The notes: a model not told the origin generated them from the letters alone. A stretch of 64,000 bases of DNA from Flavobacterium sp. GSB-24 (GCF_027924665.1 NZ_AP027043.1:2542001-2606000), one strand, 5' to 3'; shown: positions 26,016-35,624, numbered from the stretch's first letter. Translations and numbers: made by a program.

Positions 26016-28091
26016 ATGAAATATTATTTAACATTATTGTCTTTTGTATTCTTTATCTCTTCAAATGCTTTTTCTCAGGAAAAGGTGGTTAAGTATAAGG
26101 TTTCCAGTGGAGAAACTATTAATCAGATTGCACAGAAGTTTAAGGTAACGCCTTTTGATATTTATCAATTAAATCCAGATGCAAGAACAGGTTTGACTCC
26201 TAATTCGGTATTGTTGATTCCGACGAAAACAGGTGAAGCCAAAAAGGAAGTTTCTGAAACAAAAGCTCCTGCAGCTTCTGGAAAAGAAGTGATTCATGAA
26301 GTGCAGCCAAAAGAAACTTTTTACAGCATTGAGAAGAAATACGGAATTTCGGACGAAGCTTTAAAAGCAGCGAATCCATTTTTAGAAAAAACAGGTGTTC
26401 AAATTGGACAAAAATTAGTCATTCCTGCTAAAGGATCTGCTCCAAAAACAGCAGCAAAACCTGCAAAAGAAAAAGGTTCAGAAAAATATGTATATCATGA
26501 TGTACAGCCAAAAGAAACTAAATTTGGTATTGCAAAACAGTATAATATGACTGTGGAAGAATTAGAAAAACGCAATCCAGATATTGTTGCCAGTCTGCCA
26601 GTTGGTTATAGATTGACAATCAAAGGAAAAGCGCCGAAAACTGAAACTGCTTCAGTTGAAACAGCAAAATCTGTAGAAAGTAAAAAACCTGCTGAAACTT
26701 CTAAAAAAGCAGTGACTTACATGGAATATCAGGTAAAGCCAAAAGAAACTTTTTATAGTTTAGGAAGAGTTTTTCATTTAACGCAAGATGAATTAGTGGC
26801 ATTAAATCCTTCACTTTCTGAGGGTGTAAAAGAAGGAATGGTTTTAAAAGTTCCTTCAGGATATGTGGCACCGGCTCCAATTATTGCAGCGCAGGTTCCA
26901 GTTGAAAAAACAGCTGACTCTGCAATCGACAAACCTATTGAAAGCACTGGCGGAGGAATTAAAATTATTGACAAGGTAAAATCATCTGAAAATGCTAATC
27001 CAGAAATTGTAGAGCTGAGCAAAAAAAGAGGTGCCAATGAACGTAAAAAAGTAGTTTTGTTACTGCCTTTTAATTTGGCTAAAGTACAAAGCGATACTTC
27101 TGGAACTGCAAACAGAATTAAAAACGATAAGTTCTTAAATATGACTTTAGATTTTTATTCTGGAGCGATGATGGCAATTGACTCTGCGAAAACATTGAAA
27201 CTGCCAATTGATGTGGCTATATATGATTCTCAGGAAACAAAAACGACTTCAAATGTGCCTAGTTTAATTAGTAAACTTCAAGATGCTGATGCAGTTATAG
27301 GACCATTTTACCAAAATAATGCTGAATCAACAGCTAATACACTTCGTTTATATAATGTTCCTGTTATTTCTCCATTATCAAAAGACAGTGCAAACCCGAT
27401 TGAGAATTTGTATCAGTCTATACCATCAAATGATGTAATTAAAAATGCTGTTTTTGATTATATGCGTTCTAAAAACGGAAATATTGTGGCTGTTGTAGAT
27501 AAGAAAAAGGAATCTGTTGTTAATTATATTAAACAAAATCAGAAAGGTGTTGCATTTGCATCTTTAACTGAAACTGGAGGTCTGGATGTTGCGAATTTAA
27601 AAAGCCTTTTAATTCCAAACCGAATGAATTATGTGGTGATGGAAACGGCAAATACTGCAATGATTAAAACTACAATTAAAGCACTAATTGATTCTCAGAA
27701 AACGTGTCAGGTTCAACTGGTAATTCTAGAACCAAACAGTACATTGGATACTGATGAAATTAGTTTTGATAACTTAGTGAAATTAAAATTAATGTATCCT
27801 TCTGTAACTCGTGAAAGTGACGACCAAGCAGTTTTAATTTATGAAAAGCAATACCGTCTGAAAAACAAAATAAACCCAACTACTTATGCAACAAGAGGTT
27901 TTGATGTTACTTTTGATACGATGATGCGCTTGGTACAAGGAAAAACTTTTCAGGAAACGGCAGATTTAATGACTACACAGCAGGTAGATAATAAATTTCA
28001 ATATTATAGAAAAGAAGATGGCGGACACGCTAACAAGGGTGTTTACATCTTATACTATGACAGTGACTTAACTTTAAAAGTAGCAAATTAA
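26016..28091 (+). CDS. LysM protein fused to a periplasmic-binding-protein fold
   Basis: The protein begins at the ATG at 26016 (691 aa; signal peptide MKYYLTLLSFVFFISSNAFS). Upstream in-frame starts to 25974 only add a hydrophobic stretch. Four LysM modules lie at about 22-65, 87-132, 152-196 and 232-276 (PKETFYSIEKKYGIS and similar). The C-terminal half (about 335-690) is a type-1 substrate-binding fold with VVLLLPFNLAKVQ, DAVIGPFYQNNAES and VPVISPLSKDS. No ABC transporter genes are adjacent, so a sensing or cell-wall-synthesis-regulating role (as for LpoA/LppC) is a reasonable guess. The stop codon overlaps the OsmC start by 1 bp. Confidence 0.87.
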   Translation: MKYYLTLLSFVFFISSNAFSQEKVVKYKVSSGETINQIAQKFKVTPFDIYQLNPDARTGLTPNSVLLIPTKTGEAKKEVSETKAPAASGKEVIHEVQPKETFYSIEKKYGISDEALKAANPFLEKTGVQIGQKLVIPAKGSAPKTAAKPAKEKGSEKYVYHDVQPKETKFGIAKQYNMTVEELEKRNPDIVASLPVGYRLTIKGKAPKTETASVETAKSVESKKPAETSKKAVTYMEYQVKPKETFYSLGRVFHLTQDELVALNPSLSEGVKEGMVLKVPSGYVAPAPIIAAQVPVEKTADSAIDKPIESTGGGIKIIDKVKSSENANPEIVELSKKRGANERKKVVLLLPFNLAKVQSDTSGTANRIKNDKFLNMTLDFYSGAMMAIDSAKTLKLPIDVAIYDSQETKTTSNVPSLISKLQDADAVIGPFYQNNAESTANTLRLYNVPVISPLSKDSANPIENLYQSIPSNDVIKNAVFDYMRSKNGNIVAVVDKKKESVVNYIKQNQKGVAFASLTETGGLDVANLKSLLIPNRMNYVVMETANTAMIKTTIKALIDSQKTCQVQLVILEPNSTLDTDEISFDNLVKLKLMYPSVTRESDDQAVLIYEKQYRLKNKINPTTYATRGFDVTFDTMMRLVQGKTFQETADLMTTQQVDNKFQYYRKEDGGHANKGVYILYYDSDLTLKVAN

Positions 28092-28492
28092 TGACATCAA
28101 AAGTAACCTATTTAGGAGATTTAAGAACAAAATCAATTCATGTGCAGTCAGGAAGCGAAATCATTTCTGACGCACCATTAGATAATAACGGAAAAGGCGA
28201 GGCTTTTTCTCCAACAGATACAGTTGCAAATGCTTTAGCAAGCTGCATGATGACGATTATGGGAATAAAAGCCCGTGATTTAGAGGTTGATTTTGTTGGC
28301 TCTACAGCCGAAGTAACAAAAATCATGAATGCAGAACCAAGAAGAATCGGCGCAATAGAAATTGTGTTTGAAATGCAAGGCGTTGCTGATCAAAAGAATA
28401 AAACTATTTTGGAACGCGCTGCAATGACTTGTCCTGTATTCTTAAGTTTAAGCAGTGAAATCGAAAAGAATATTACTTTTAACTGGAAGTAA
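28091..28492 (+). CDS. OsmC family peroxide-reducing protein
   Basis: A 133-residue OsmC/Ohr-family protein. The two conserved cysteines that form the peroxidatic pair are visible in ALASCMMTIMG (about 53) and MTCPVFLSLS (about 117). These proteins reduce organic hydroperoxides in the cytoplasm. The ATG overlaps the stop codon of the LysM gene by one base (TAATG), which implies translational coupling even though the functions seem unrelated. A terminator follows at 28513. Confidence 0.9.
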   Translation: MTSKVTYLGDLRTKSIHVQSGSEIISDAPLDNNGKGEAFSPTDTVANALASCMMTIMGIKARDLEVDFVGSTAEVTKIMNAEPRRIGAIEIVFEMQGVADQKNKTILERAAMTCPVFLSLSSEIEKNITFNWK

Positions 28493-28512
28493 TTTTTAAA
28501 GCAATAACTAGA

Positions 28513-28544
28513 GCCATCTGAATAAAATCAGGTGGCTTTTTTTT
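28513..28544 (+). terminator. Terminator of the LysM-osmC operon
   Basis: GCCATCTGA and TCAGGTGGC form a 9-bp stem (one wobble) around a 6-nt A-rich loop, followed by eight T residues. Confidence 0.88.
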
Positions 28545-28567
28545 GGGATGGATAGACCTAAAATAAA

Positions 28568-28599
28568 CAAGAGAGCACTTTTTCAATGATGCTCTCTTG
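28568..28599 (-). terminator. Terminator of the GH109 gene
   Basis: CAAGAGAGCA and TGCTCTCTTG form a perfect 10-bp stem around a 12-nt loop, 21 bp past the GH109 stop codon. On the minus strand it is followed by TTTATTTTA. Confidence 0.75.
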
Positions 28600-28620
28600 C
28601 CTTCTTTAACTAACCAATAT

Positions 28621-30000
28621 TTATTCTGAAAATTCCAATTTTTTCAATTTATTCCAGCCGCCGCGGGTGAAATCTGGAATTTCTACCGGAGCTGAATTAT
28701 TATCTAATGAAATTTCAGTCAACGGACCTAAACAAGACCATTCTGCTAAATCATATACATCCATATCCAGCGGCAATCCTTTTTGCAGACAATGAATTAA
28801 ACGATAGTCCATAATAAAATCCATTCCGCCGTGACCGCCTACTTTTTTTGCTTGTTCTTCGATTCCTTTTGCAATTGGATGTTTGTATTTTTCCATTAAA
28901 GCTTTTTTCACTTCTTCAGGAACAAAAGAGTGCGCGCTTAATTTTTCGTGATTTGGTTTTACATCGTCACCTAATTCTTTTCCGTCCAAAGCATAACCTT
29001 CTAACGGGTATTTATTAGCAAAACCTTTTGTACCACTCAATTGATACATTCTGCTGTACGGACGCGGAGAAGTTACATCATGCTGAATCTGAATTGTTTT
29101 TCCATTTTCAGTACGAATCATCGTCATGGTATGATCTCCGTTTCTAAAATCTTTTATTTCTTTACCTGATTTTTCTTTGATGTAAGCAGGATTTCCAACC
29201 GCTTTTGTGTCCATAGAAACCAAGAAATTCATTTTGTCACCACGATGAATGTTTAGTGCCTGACACGCTGGCCCCATTCCGTGCGTTGCGTATACGTCGC
29301 CTCTGTGTTTAATGTTGTAATCCATTCTCCAGTTGTTCCAGTATTCGCCCCAAAATGGTTGTAAACCATGAATATAAGAACCTTCTGCATGAAGAATTTC
29401 TCCAAACAAACCTTGCTGTGCCATATTTAAAGTCGTTAGTTCAAAGAAATCATAAACGCAATTTTCCAATTGCATGCAATGTTTTCTTGTTTTTTCTGAA
29501 GTGTCAATAAGTTCCCAAATTTCTTTCATGGTTAAAGCGCCAGGAACTTCAATAGCGACATGTTTTCCGTCTTTCATTGCCTGAACTCCTATAACAGCGT
29601 GATGCAGCCAGTCTGTTGCTACGTAAACTAAATCTACGTTTGGCAATGCCGTTACTTTTCTCCATGTATTTTCATCGCCGTAAAATTCTTGCGCTTTTGG
29701 GAAACCAGCTTTGGTTAAAATCTCATTTGCTTTCGACGTGTTTTCCTTAGTCATGTCGCACAACGCTACAATTTCTACACCGGGAATATGTGTCATGCGT
29801 TCTACAGCTCCGGGACCGCGCATTCCAAGGCCGATAAAAGCAACACGAACGGTCGGAATCGGGTCTGCTGCCATTCTCAGTACATCTTGCTGTCCTTTTG
29901 CTCGTGCAGGTGTTTTGGTCTTAATCATTTGTGCGGTTGCAATTGTCCATCCGAACAAAAGAAAAAGAGCTATAATAGATTTAAAAAAGGTAGTTTTCAT
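28621..30000 (-). CDS. GH109-type Gfo/Idh/MocA family glycosidase
   Basis: A 459-residue exported protein (signal peptide to about 23). The Rossmann NAD-binding domain begins at VRVAFIGLGMRGPGAVERM (about 51), followed by the family lysine segment GKHVAIEVPGAL (about 136). GHGGMDFIMDYRLIH near 396 and HGMGPACQALNIHRGDK (about 240) match GH109, NAD-dependent alpha-N-acetylgalactosaminidases. Related flavobacterial proteins have been annotated this way without biochemical proof. It is separated from the M1 peptidase by a terminator, so it is probably transcribed on its own. It lies at the end of the glycan-utilisation region. Confidence 0.85.
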   Translation of the reverse strand: MKTTFFKSIIALFLLFGWTIATAQMIKTKTPARAKGQQDVLRMAADPIPTVRVAFIGLGMRGPGAVERMTHIPGVEIVALCDMTKENTSKANEILTKAGFPKAQEFYGDENTWRKVTALPNVDLVYVATDWLHHAVIGVQAMKDGKHVAIEVPGALTMKEIWELIDTSEKTRKHCMQLENCVYDFFELTTLNMAQQGLFGEILHAEGSYIHGLQPFWGEYWNNWRMDYNIKHRGDVYATHGMGPACQALNIHRGDKMNFLVSMDTKAVGNPAYIKEKSGKEIKDFRNGDHTMTMIRTENGKTIQIQHDVTSPRPYSRMYQLSGTKGFANKYPLEGYALDGKELGDDVKPNHEKLSAHSFVPEEVKKALMEKYKHPIAKGIEEQAKKVGGHGGMDFIMDYRLIHCLQKGLPLDMDVYDLAEWSCLGPLTEISLDNNSAPVEIPDFTRGGWNKLKKLEFSE

Positions 30001-30028
30001 GAGTGATTTTGTTAGATAATTTTTAAAA

Positions 30029-30062
30029 CAACCTCTCTAATGAACCAAATTAGAGAGGTTTT
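30029..30062 (-). terminator. Terminator between M1 peptidase and GH109 genes
   Basis: AACCTCTCTAA (30030-30040) and TTAGAGAGGTT (30050-30060) form a perfect 11-bp stem with a 9-nt loop. On the minus strand GTTTTAAAAA follows the stem. It closes the long SusCD-to-M1 gene block. Confidence 0.78.
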
Positions 30063-30095
30063 CAAAAACAAAACAGATTCAAAGGATTCTAATAA

Positions 30096-32279
30096 TTATT
30101 TTTGACTACTAAATCTTTTCATTAATGGCGTTACATGTTTTTTAGTATCGTCATCTAATGAAGCCAATGCTTTATCTGCTTCGGCTGGGGTATATTTTGT
30201 TAATCCTGTAATTCCTGCCGCAATTACGTTGTACGATTGCTCTTTAATACTTTCTTCCATCAATGCTTTATAAGAAGTATCACCAGTAGAAGCTAATTTT
30301 ACAATAGCATTTGCTCTTGCAATGGTCTTTTTATCATTTTTAGCAATGTCAAGAAGTGTTTTTAAAATCTGATCTTTGGTTTGTTTTTCATTTAAATCAA
30401 TTGCTTTAATACTCAGTACTCGTAAGTCTTCTTGAGGATCTTTCAAACCTTCCAATAAAATAAGTTGTGACTCCTGACTTCTGTCTTTTGAAGCAAATTT
30501 TATAGCTTCAATTCGGTTGTAATACGATGGCGCATTTTTATATTGATAAAGATAATCAGCAGAAGTTTTTTTATCTACATTCACTTCGCCAACTAGGATT
30601 TTATCTGGGTCTAAATCTATAAATTCAGGTTTTGAAGGAAGGTCAAAACTGAAACTTTGTTCTCTTTTAGTAATTAAAATATCCTTTCTTATCTTAGTTC
30701 CGTTTACGTAAAAATCAACTTTTAAAGGCAATGTAAACGTTTGCACTGCACTATCCTGAGATTGACTAATCGTAATGATAATTTTTCCGTTAGCGTATTT
30801 GTAAGTTACATCAAGAATTGGACTTCCAGCATTGTAATACCATTGATCAAAATAAGGCAGCCAGTCTTTTCCAGTTACTTCTTCCATAGACAAACGCAGC
30901 TGATGCGGTTCTCCAGATTTGTAAGCATTAGTGGTTAAATAATGATTCAATCCTTTAAAAAAGGCTTCGTCACCCATTTGGTTTTTCATGGCGTACAAAA
31001 TAATCGAACCTTTAGAATAGCTGATATTATCAAACATATCGTCTGCATTTTTGTAATGAAAACGTGCTAAAATTGGACTGTCTCCATTTTTTTGTGAACG
31101 AAGATAATTCTGCAGTTTTTCATAACGAGATCTGTCTTCTGCATCTTGTCCAGCGTCGTGACCGTGCCAAAGAACTTCTCCAAATGTGGCAAAAGATTCG
31201 TTCATTGTTAAATTTGACCAAGATTCAGCAGTTACTAAATCTCCAAACCATTGATGAAAAAGTTCGTGTGCTACGGTACTTTCTTCGTTATTGTCTAATA
31301 ATTCTCTTTCGGTTTTTTGTACATATCCGCCGTGAACAGTTGCAGAAGTATTTTCCATTGCACCTCCAAAAAAATCTGTTACAACAATCTGCGAATATTT
31401 TGCCCAAGGATATTCTACACCAAGCATTTTACCGTAAAAGTTCATCATATCAGGCGTTTTGCCAAAAATCTGTTTCGAAAATGGCGCATATTTAGGTTCT
31501 AAATAATAGCTGACCTCTTTTCCATTATAAGAATCTTTATAGATTTTAAAATCCCCAACCGCCATCATAAATAAATAAGGAGCGTTTGGCTGATCCATTT
31601 TCCAAATATCAGTACGAGTTCCGTTTTTATTTGCTTTTTGTGAAGTTAATTTACCGTTAGACAGCGTAGTATATTTTGATTCTACTGTCATTGCAATTTC
31701 AGAAGTTGTTTTTTGATTTGGTTTATCAATCGTAGGAAACCAGCAAGACGAAGCTTCTGTTTCTCCTTGAGTCCAAATTTGTGTTGGTTTGTCTCCTTTT
31801 CCGTCAGGATTAACAAAATACAATCCGTTTGAGTTGGTAATCGATTCGCCAGCTTTACTTTTAAGTTCTGCTGGTTTTGCGGTGTAATTAATGAAAATCG
31901 TATACTTTTCGTTGTTTTTGTACTTTCTGTTTAATTGAATTGAAAGCTGTTCGTTATCGTAAGTATATTTTAGCGGAATAGTTTTTTTTCCATCGACAAT
32001 AGCAATTTCTTTAAAATCCATTCCTTTTGCATCTAAATGCAGCGAATCGGTTTCATAAAAATGAGGTTTTAGAGTAACCCATTCTTTTCCATACAAATAA
32101 CGTTTTCCGTAATCAAATGAGACTTCGAGTTTGGTATGAATTAAATCATTAGTTTTTAAAGGTGTAACTCTGTAAACACTTAATTCATCTGGTTTTTCCT
32201 GTTTGTTTTGCGCTTCAATTTTTGGGCTTACAATGAAAATAAGACCCAAAAAAGTATATTTTAAAAAATGCTTTTTCAT
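30096..32279 (-). CDS. M1 family metallopeptidase (aminopeptidase) with HEAT-like tail
   Basis: A 727-residue exported aminopeptidase (signal peptide to about 23). The exopeptidase motif GGAMENTS is at 305-312. The zinc site is HELFH at 338-342 with the third ligand Glu361 (NESFATF). Residues about 600-727 form helical HEAT-type repeats. It should remove N-terminal residues from peptides in the periplasm. It lies 20 bp after the DUF5107-TPR gene, inside the glycan block, which suggests glycoprotein or peptidoglycan-derived substrates. It ends with a strong terminator. Confidence 0.93.
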   Translation of the reverse strand: MKKHFLKYTFLGLIFIVSPKIEAQNKQEKPDELSVYRVTPLKTNDLIHTKLEVSFDYGKRYLYGKEWVTLKPHFYETDSLHLDAKGMDFKEIAIVDGKKTIPLKYTYDNEQLSIQLNRKYKNNEKYTIFINYTAKPAELKSKAGESITNSNGLYFVNPDGKGDKPTQIWTQGETEASSCWFPTIDKPNQKTTSEIAMTVESKYTTLSNGKLTSQKANKNGTRTDIWKMDQPNAPYLFMMAVGDFKIYKDSYNGKEVSYYLEPKYAPFSKQIFGKTPDMMNFYGKMLGVEYPWAKYSQIVVTDFFGGAMENTSATVHGGYVQKTERELLDNNEESTVAHELFHQWFGDLVTAESWSNLTMNESFATFGEVLWHGHDAGQDAEDRSRYEKLQNYLRSQKNGDSPILARFHYKNADDMFDNISYSKGSIILYAMKNQMGDEAFFKGLNHYLTTNAYKSGEPHQLRLSMEEVTGKDWLPYFDQWYYNAGSPILDVTYKYANGKIIITISQSQDSAVQTFTLPLKVDFYVNGTKIRKDILITKREQSFSFDLPSKPEFIDLDPDKILVGEVNVDKKTSADYLYQYKNAPSYYNRIEAIKFASKDRSQESQLILLEGLKDPQEDLRVLSIKAIDLNEKQTKDQILKTLLDIAKNDKKTIARANAIVKLASTGDTSYKALMEESIKEQSYNVIAAGITGLTKYTPAEADKALASLDDDTKKHVTPLMKRFSSQK

Positions 32280-32299
32280 TTTATTGTTTTAAAAGTTCT

Positions 32300-35200
32300 T
32301 TACAATTTTTCGATAATTCTGACTTCACCGTCTTTTTCATCTTCATTTAAAATATTCGATTGTTTTTTCGTATAAACGAGTAAACTCCATTGAATAATTT
32401 TGTTTTCTGGATATAAATCGGCTTGATTTTTTAACCATTTTTCTGCTTCTTGAGAAGAAGATGTTTTTTCGATTGCCCAAGCTGAAACAAGATTATTTGC
32501 TGGTAAAAAGTTCATAACCGTATTATCAACCTTTGGATTAAAAGCAACGATTTTTTGTAAAGATTTAGCAGCTATTTCTTTGTTGCCAAGATTGGTGTAA
32601 CATTGATAATCCAGCCAGTTTTCAAGCCTTTCATCGATGTTTTCATCGTAAGGTTTTCCTACTCCTAAATTTTCTGGAAACAATTTTGCATCGCCAATAA
32701 ATTGTAATGCTTTTTTATATTGTTTGTTTTTAATTTCTGCCAAAGCCTGCATCAATTTCGCTTCGTGGTACAATTGTCTTCCAGCAGTTGCACCTTCAAA
32801 AGGAAGAATTTGTAATTTGGTTAGAAATGCATCTGCAGCAGCATATTTTTTATTTAACAGCAGCGTTTTTGCATACAGCATTCCAATTAAATAATTCTCT
32901 TTATGTTTTTTGTAGAAAGATTCTGTTGTTGAAAGTGCTTTGTCAAATTGTTTTTGAACGATATAATGTTCTGCCAATAATTTATGATATCTCCAGCCTT
33001 GTGGATCTAGTTTTAAAGCCTGCTGAAGACTTGCCAATACAACTGTAGCATCATCTTTAAATAAAGAAGCTTTGGCACCATAAAAAGCAGGATCATTAGG
33101 TTTTGAGCCGCATTGTGTAAACAATTCTTTTGCCTCAGAAATACTATTGCGATTCCATTCGATTAGACCTAAATGGTATTTTAACTGCCATTGATCATTA
33201 GTTTTAATTAATGTTTTGAGAATGGAAGCCGTTTCTGCGCGGAACGGAAAACTAGTTCCAGGTTTGATTTTAGATAAATCAACAGTTTTGTTTTCTAAAA
33301 AAGCTTTCCAATATATAATTTCTGCACTTGGAACTGCGATGTTAAAAACTTTTAGAGCTTCTTCTTTTCGGCCCAGATTCTCGTACCAAATTCCTAATTC
33401 CAGATAAGTCTGTTCTGGCATTTCATTTTGAATTGCAGCTGTAAAATTAAGTTTGGCATCATTTGAACTGTTCCAAAGATATTTTTCAAAATCTACAAAA
33501 TGATTTAACGGATCAAGTGTAGTAATTGTTTTTAAAGCTGCATTTGCTTTGTCTGAATTATTTTGAAGACGATACAAAACCGCCAATACTTGCAGACATT
33601 CTAGATTGTATTGATTGTTTATTAAGCTCTTTTCGGCATATTCAACAGCTTTAGGTAATTCGTTTTCAGCTAAATAAATTTTACTTAGTGAAGTGTAAGC
33701 AACGCTTCTGTATTCTACACCAGCTGCTGCAATATCAAAACCATCTTTTGCATCGGTTGTGTTTCCTAAATGAAGATTTGCCAAAGCATAATTGTAATTT
33801 GCACCACCATCGTAAGTATCGATTGCTAAAGCTTTTTTAGCAGTTTCTACAGCTTCTTTGTATTGAAATTTTCTAATTTGTAAAGAAGCTAATTCAGAAA
33901 GGGCAGGAGCAAAGTTTGGATCATTTTGTAAACAAGCTGTAAGGTTTTCTTCTGCCTTTACATAATCTTTAAAACTGATGTAATTTTTACCTTGCAGATA
34001 CAATCCGTAAACCGAATTATGATCAAAGTTTTTTGGAATTTCTACTGGGCGATTAATATTTCCATCTTCAGGAGCACCGTTCCAAACTAGTTTATTGCCG
34101 CCTAAAATAAATTTCAATTTATTAAAATCAGCTTTAACCTGAATTGAATCTTTAAATGTTTGGAGCGTATTCAAAGCAATATCTTTAGAATATACTTTTT
34201 TATCGCCTTCGAAAACTTCAATTTTTTCATTTAGTTTTTGAAGCGGAGAGAAATAGATTTTCAGCCAGCCATTTTCGTTTTTCACATTAACAGCCCCGTA
34301 ATTATTGGCTTTTACAAAACCTTTGGTTTGTTTTACAGGAAACCAGTATTCTGTCCAAGTATCAGTTTGATAAGGCGCAAACGAACGTTGTTTAAAAGGG
34401 GTTAAATTACTGCCTTCGCTTGCCTGATTAAATAATCTGCCGCTTTGTACTTCTGTATATTGTCCGTCAGTATCGGTCAATAATTTTTCCCAAATCATTC
34501 CTTGCTGTGATAATCCCCAAATCCATATTTTTTTGCCGGGTTTATCATCGTGATTACCATATCTTGCCATTCCGAAATCTTCGTCATGCCAATATCCTCC
34601 GAAGAAATCATTGTATTTTCCGAATACGTGATACGATTTGTAACCGCCAAAATCATTGTTTTTGTAATAAGATAAATCTTTGCCGTTTTCTTTATCAATC
34701 GGCCAAGAATTGTATTCGCCGTTATGGCCAATATACGTCTGTCCAGGGTAAATAAATTGAAGATTTCCAGCGGCTTTAATTCCTGTATTCATCCAAGTAT
34801 AATAAGGCTGCTGTAATTCTGTCGAATTAGACCAAAATGAATTGGTTGTAAAATAAGCTTTGTCTTTTGGTAAATTGATGTCTAGTTTCCAAGAAGTTCT
34901 CGTTAATAAATCTAAAACTCCAATAACACAGCTGATGCTTCCGTCTTCACGGTTTATAATTTTATAATCTACTGGAGTAGCACAATTTGGGGTATGACCG
35001 ATAATTCCATAATTGCCTTCAACGCCGCCGCTTGTCCACGGTCCGCGCATGGCAATGTCTCTAAATTTGATTACATGATTATTGTAAACAAAGTCTTTTC
35101 CAGTTGATTTTTCTACAGCCGACCAAACTTTTCCGCCTATTTCAGGCAAAATCATCAGTTTGATGTAATCGTTTTCTATTTCAATTACTTTCCATTCTTT

Positions 35201-35395
35201 CTGAACTGGTTTGTCTGTAAAGCCGTCAAAACGGAAATAAGGATAAAATTTTGTGTCTGGTTTCGGAATCGGGTCAGGATCTGAAAAAGGGTATGTGGTA
35301 AATACTTTTTTGTATTCTTTTATAGTGGGTTTGTTTTGTGCTGTGACAAAGAGGCTTCCAAAAAGTAGAATTGATAAGAAAGGTTTAAGTTTCAT
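32300..35395 (-). CDS. DUF5107 domain protein with TPR repeats
   Basis: The start is the ATG at 35395 (1031 aa), giving a signal peptide MKLKPFLSILLFGSLFVTAQ. A 57-residue in-frame extension to 35566 reads through a dispersed repeat and is rejected. The N-terminal half (about 45-380) is DUF5107 (MILPEIGGKVWSAVEKSTG, MRGPWTSGGVEGNYG), a beta-sandwich fold resembling galactose mutarotase-like domains. The C-terminal half (about 470-1000) is a run of TPR units (FAPALSELASLQIRKFQYKE). Such proteins are frequent in polysaccharide loci, with unknown catalysis. It is 20 bp upstream of the M1 peptidase. Confidence 0.87.
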   Translation of the reverse strand: MKLKPFLSILLFGSLFVTAQNKPTIKEYKKVFTTYPFSDPDPIPKPDTKFYPYFRFDGFTDKPVQKEWKVIEIENDYIKLMILPEIGGKVWSAVEKSTGKDFVYNNHVIKFRDIAMRGPWTSGGVEGNYGIIGHTPNCATPVDYKIINREDGSISCVIGVLDLLTRTSWKLDINLPKDKAYFTTNSFWSNSTELQQPYYTWMNTGIKAAGNLQFIYPGQTYIGHNGEYNSWPIDKENGKDLSYYKNNDFGGYKSYHVFGKYNDFFGGYWHDEDFGMARYGNHDDKPGKKIWIWGLSQQGMIWEKLLTDTDGQYTEVQSGRLFNQASEGSNLTPFKQRSFAPYQTDTWTEYWFPVKQTKGFVKANNYGAVNVKNENGWLKIYFSPLQKLNEKIEVFEGDKKVYSKDIALNTLQTFKDSIQVKADFNKLKFILGGNKLVWNGAPEDGNINRPVEIPKNFDHNSVYGLYLQGKNYISFKDYVKAEENLTACLQNDPNFAPALSELASLQIRKFQYKEAVETAKKALAIDTYDGGANYNYALANLHLGNTTDAKDGFDIAAAGVEYRSVAYTSLSKIYLAENELPKAVEYAEKSLINNQYNLECLQVLAVLYRLQNNSDKANAALKTITTLDPLNHFVDFEKYLWNSSNDAKLNFTAAIQNEMPEQTYLELGIWYENLGRKEEALKVFNIAVPSAEIIYWKAFLENKTVDLSKIKPGTSFPFRAETASILKTLIKTNDQWQLKYHLGLIEWNRNSISEAKELFTQCGSKPNDPAFYGAKASLFKDDATVVLASLQQALKLDPQGWRYHKLLAEHYIVQKQFDKALSTTESFYKKHKENYLIGMLYAKTLLLNKKYAAADAFLTKLQILPFEGATAGRQLYHEAKLMQALAEIKNKQYKKALQFIGDAKLFPENLGVGKPYDENIDERLENWLDYQCYTNLGNKEIAAKSLQKIVAFNPKVDNTVMNFLPANNLVSAWAIEKTSSSQEAEKWLKNQADLYPENKIIQWSLLVYTKKQSNILNEDEKDGEVRIIEKL

Positions 35396-35427
35396 ATGGA
35401 GAGCTAGTGTTTTGTGGTTGTTTTTTT

Positions 35428-35505
35428 GCCACAGATTACACAGATTAAAATGATTTTTTTTAATCTGTTTAAAAATTAATCTGTGTAATCTGTGTAATCT
35501 GTGGC
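35428..35505. repeat. Inverted repeat GCCACAGATTACACAGATTA
   Basis: The left arm at 35428-35447 is mirrored by TAATCTGTG...GTAATCTGTGGC ending at 35505, with an extra 9-bp step ACAGATTAC inserted on the right. It is the same word family as near 54280 and 54413. Confidence 0.75.
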
Positions 35506-35524
35506 TTATTTTTTTGAGCTTTTT

Positions 35525-35624
35525 GTCATTTCGACGAAGGAGAAATCTTCGCAAGAAACTCCGCATAGTATTTCGTCAATCTTTATCGAGCTACTTGTGG
35601 AGATTTCTCCTTCGTCGAAATGAC
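35525..35624. repeat. REP-like inverted repeat (GTCATTTCGACGAAGGAGAAAT)
   Basis: GTCATTTCGACGAAGGAGAAAT at 35525-35546 has a perfect mirror, ATTTCTCCTTCGTCGAAATGAC, at 35603-35624, with about 56 bp between. Ends GTCA...TGAC match the elements at 3401 and 4042. It sits upstream of the DUF5107 gene and downstream of the glycosidase gene. Confidence 0.82.

Noticed and set aside
31064..31495. A 143-codon plus-strand ORF opposite the M1 peptidase
   Set aside because: It lies wholly inside a well-supported gene on the other strand, with composition typical of an antisense shadow.
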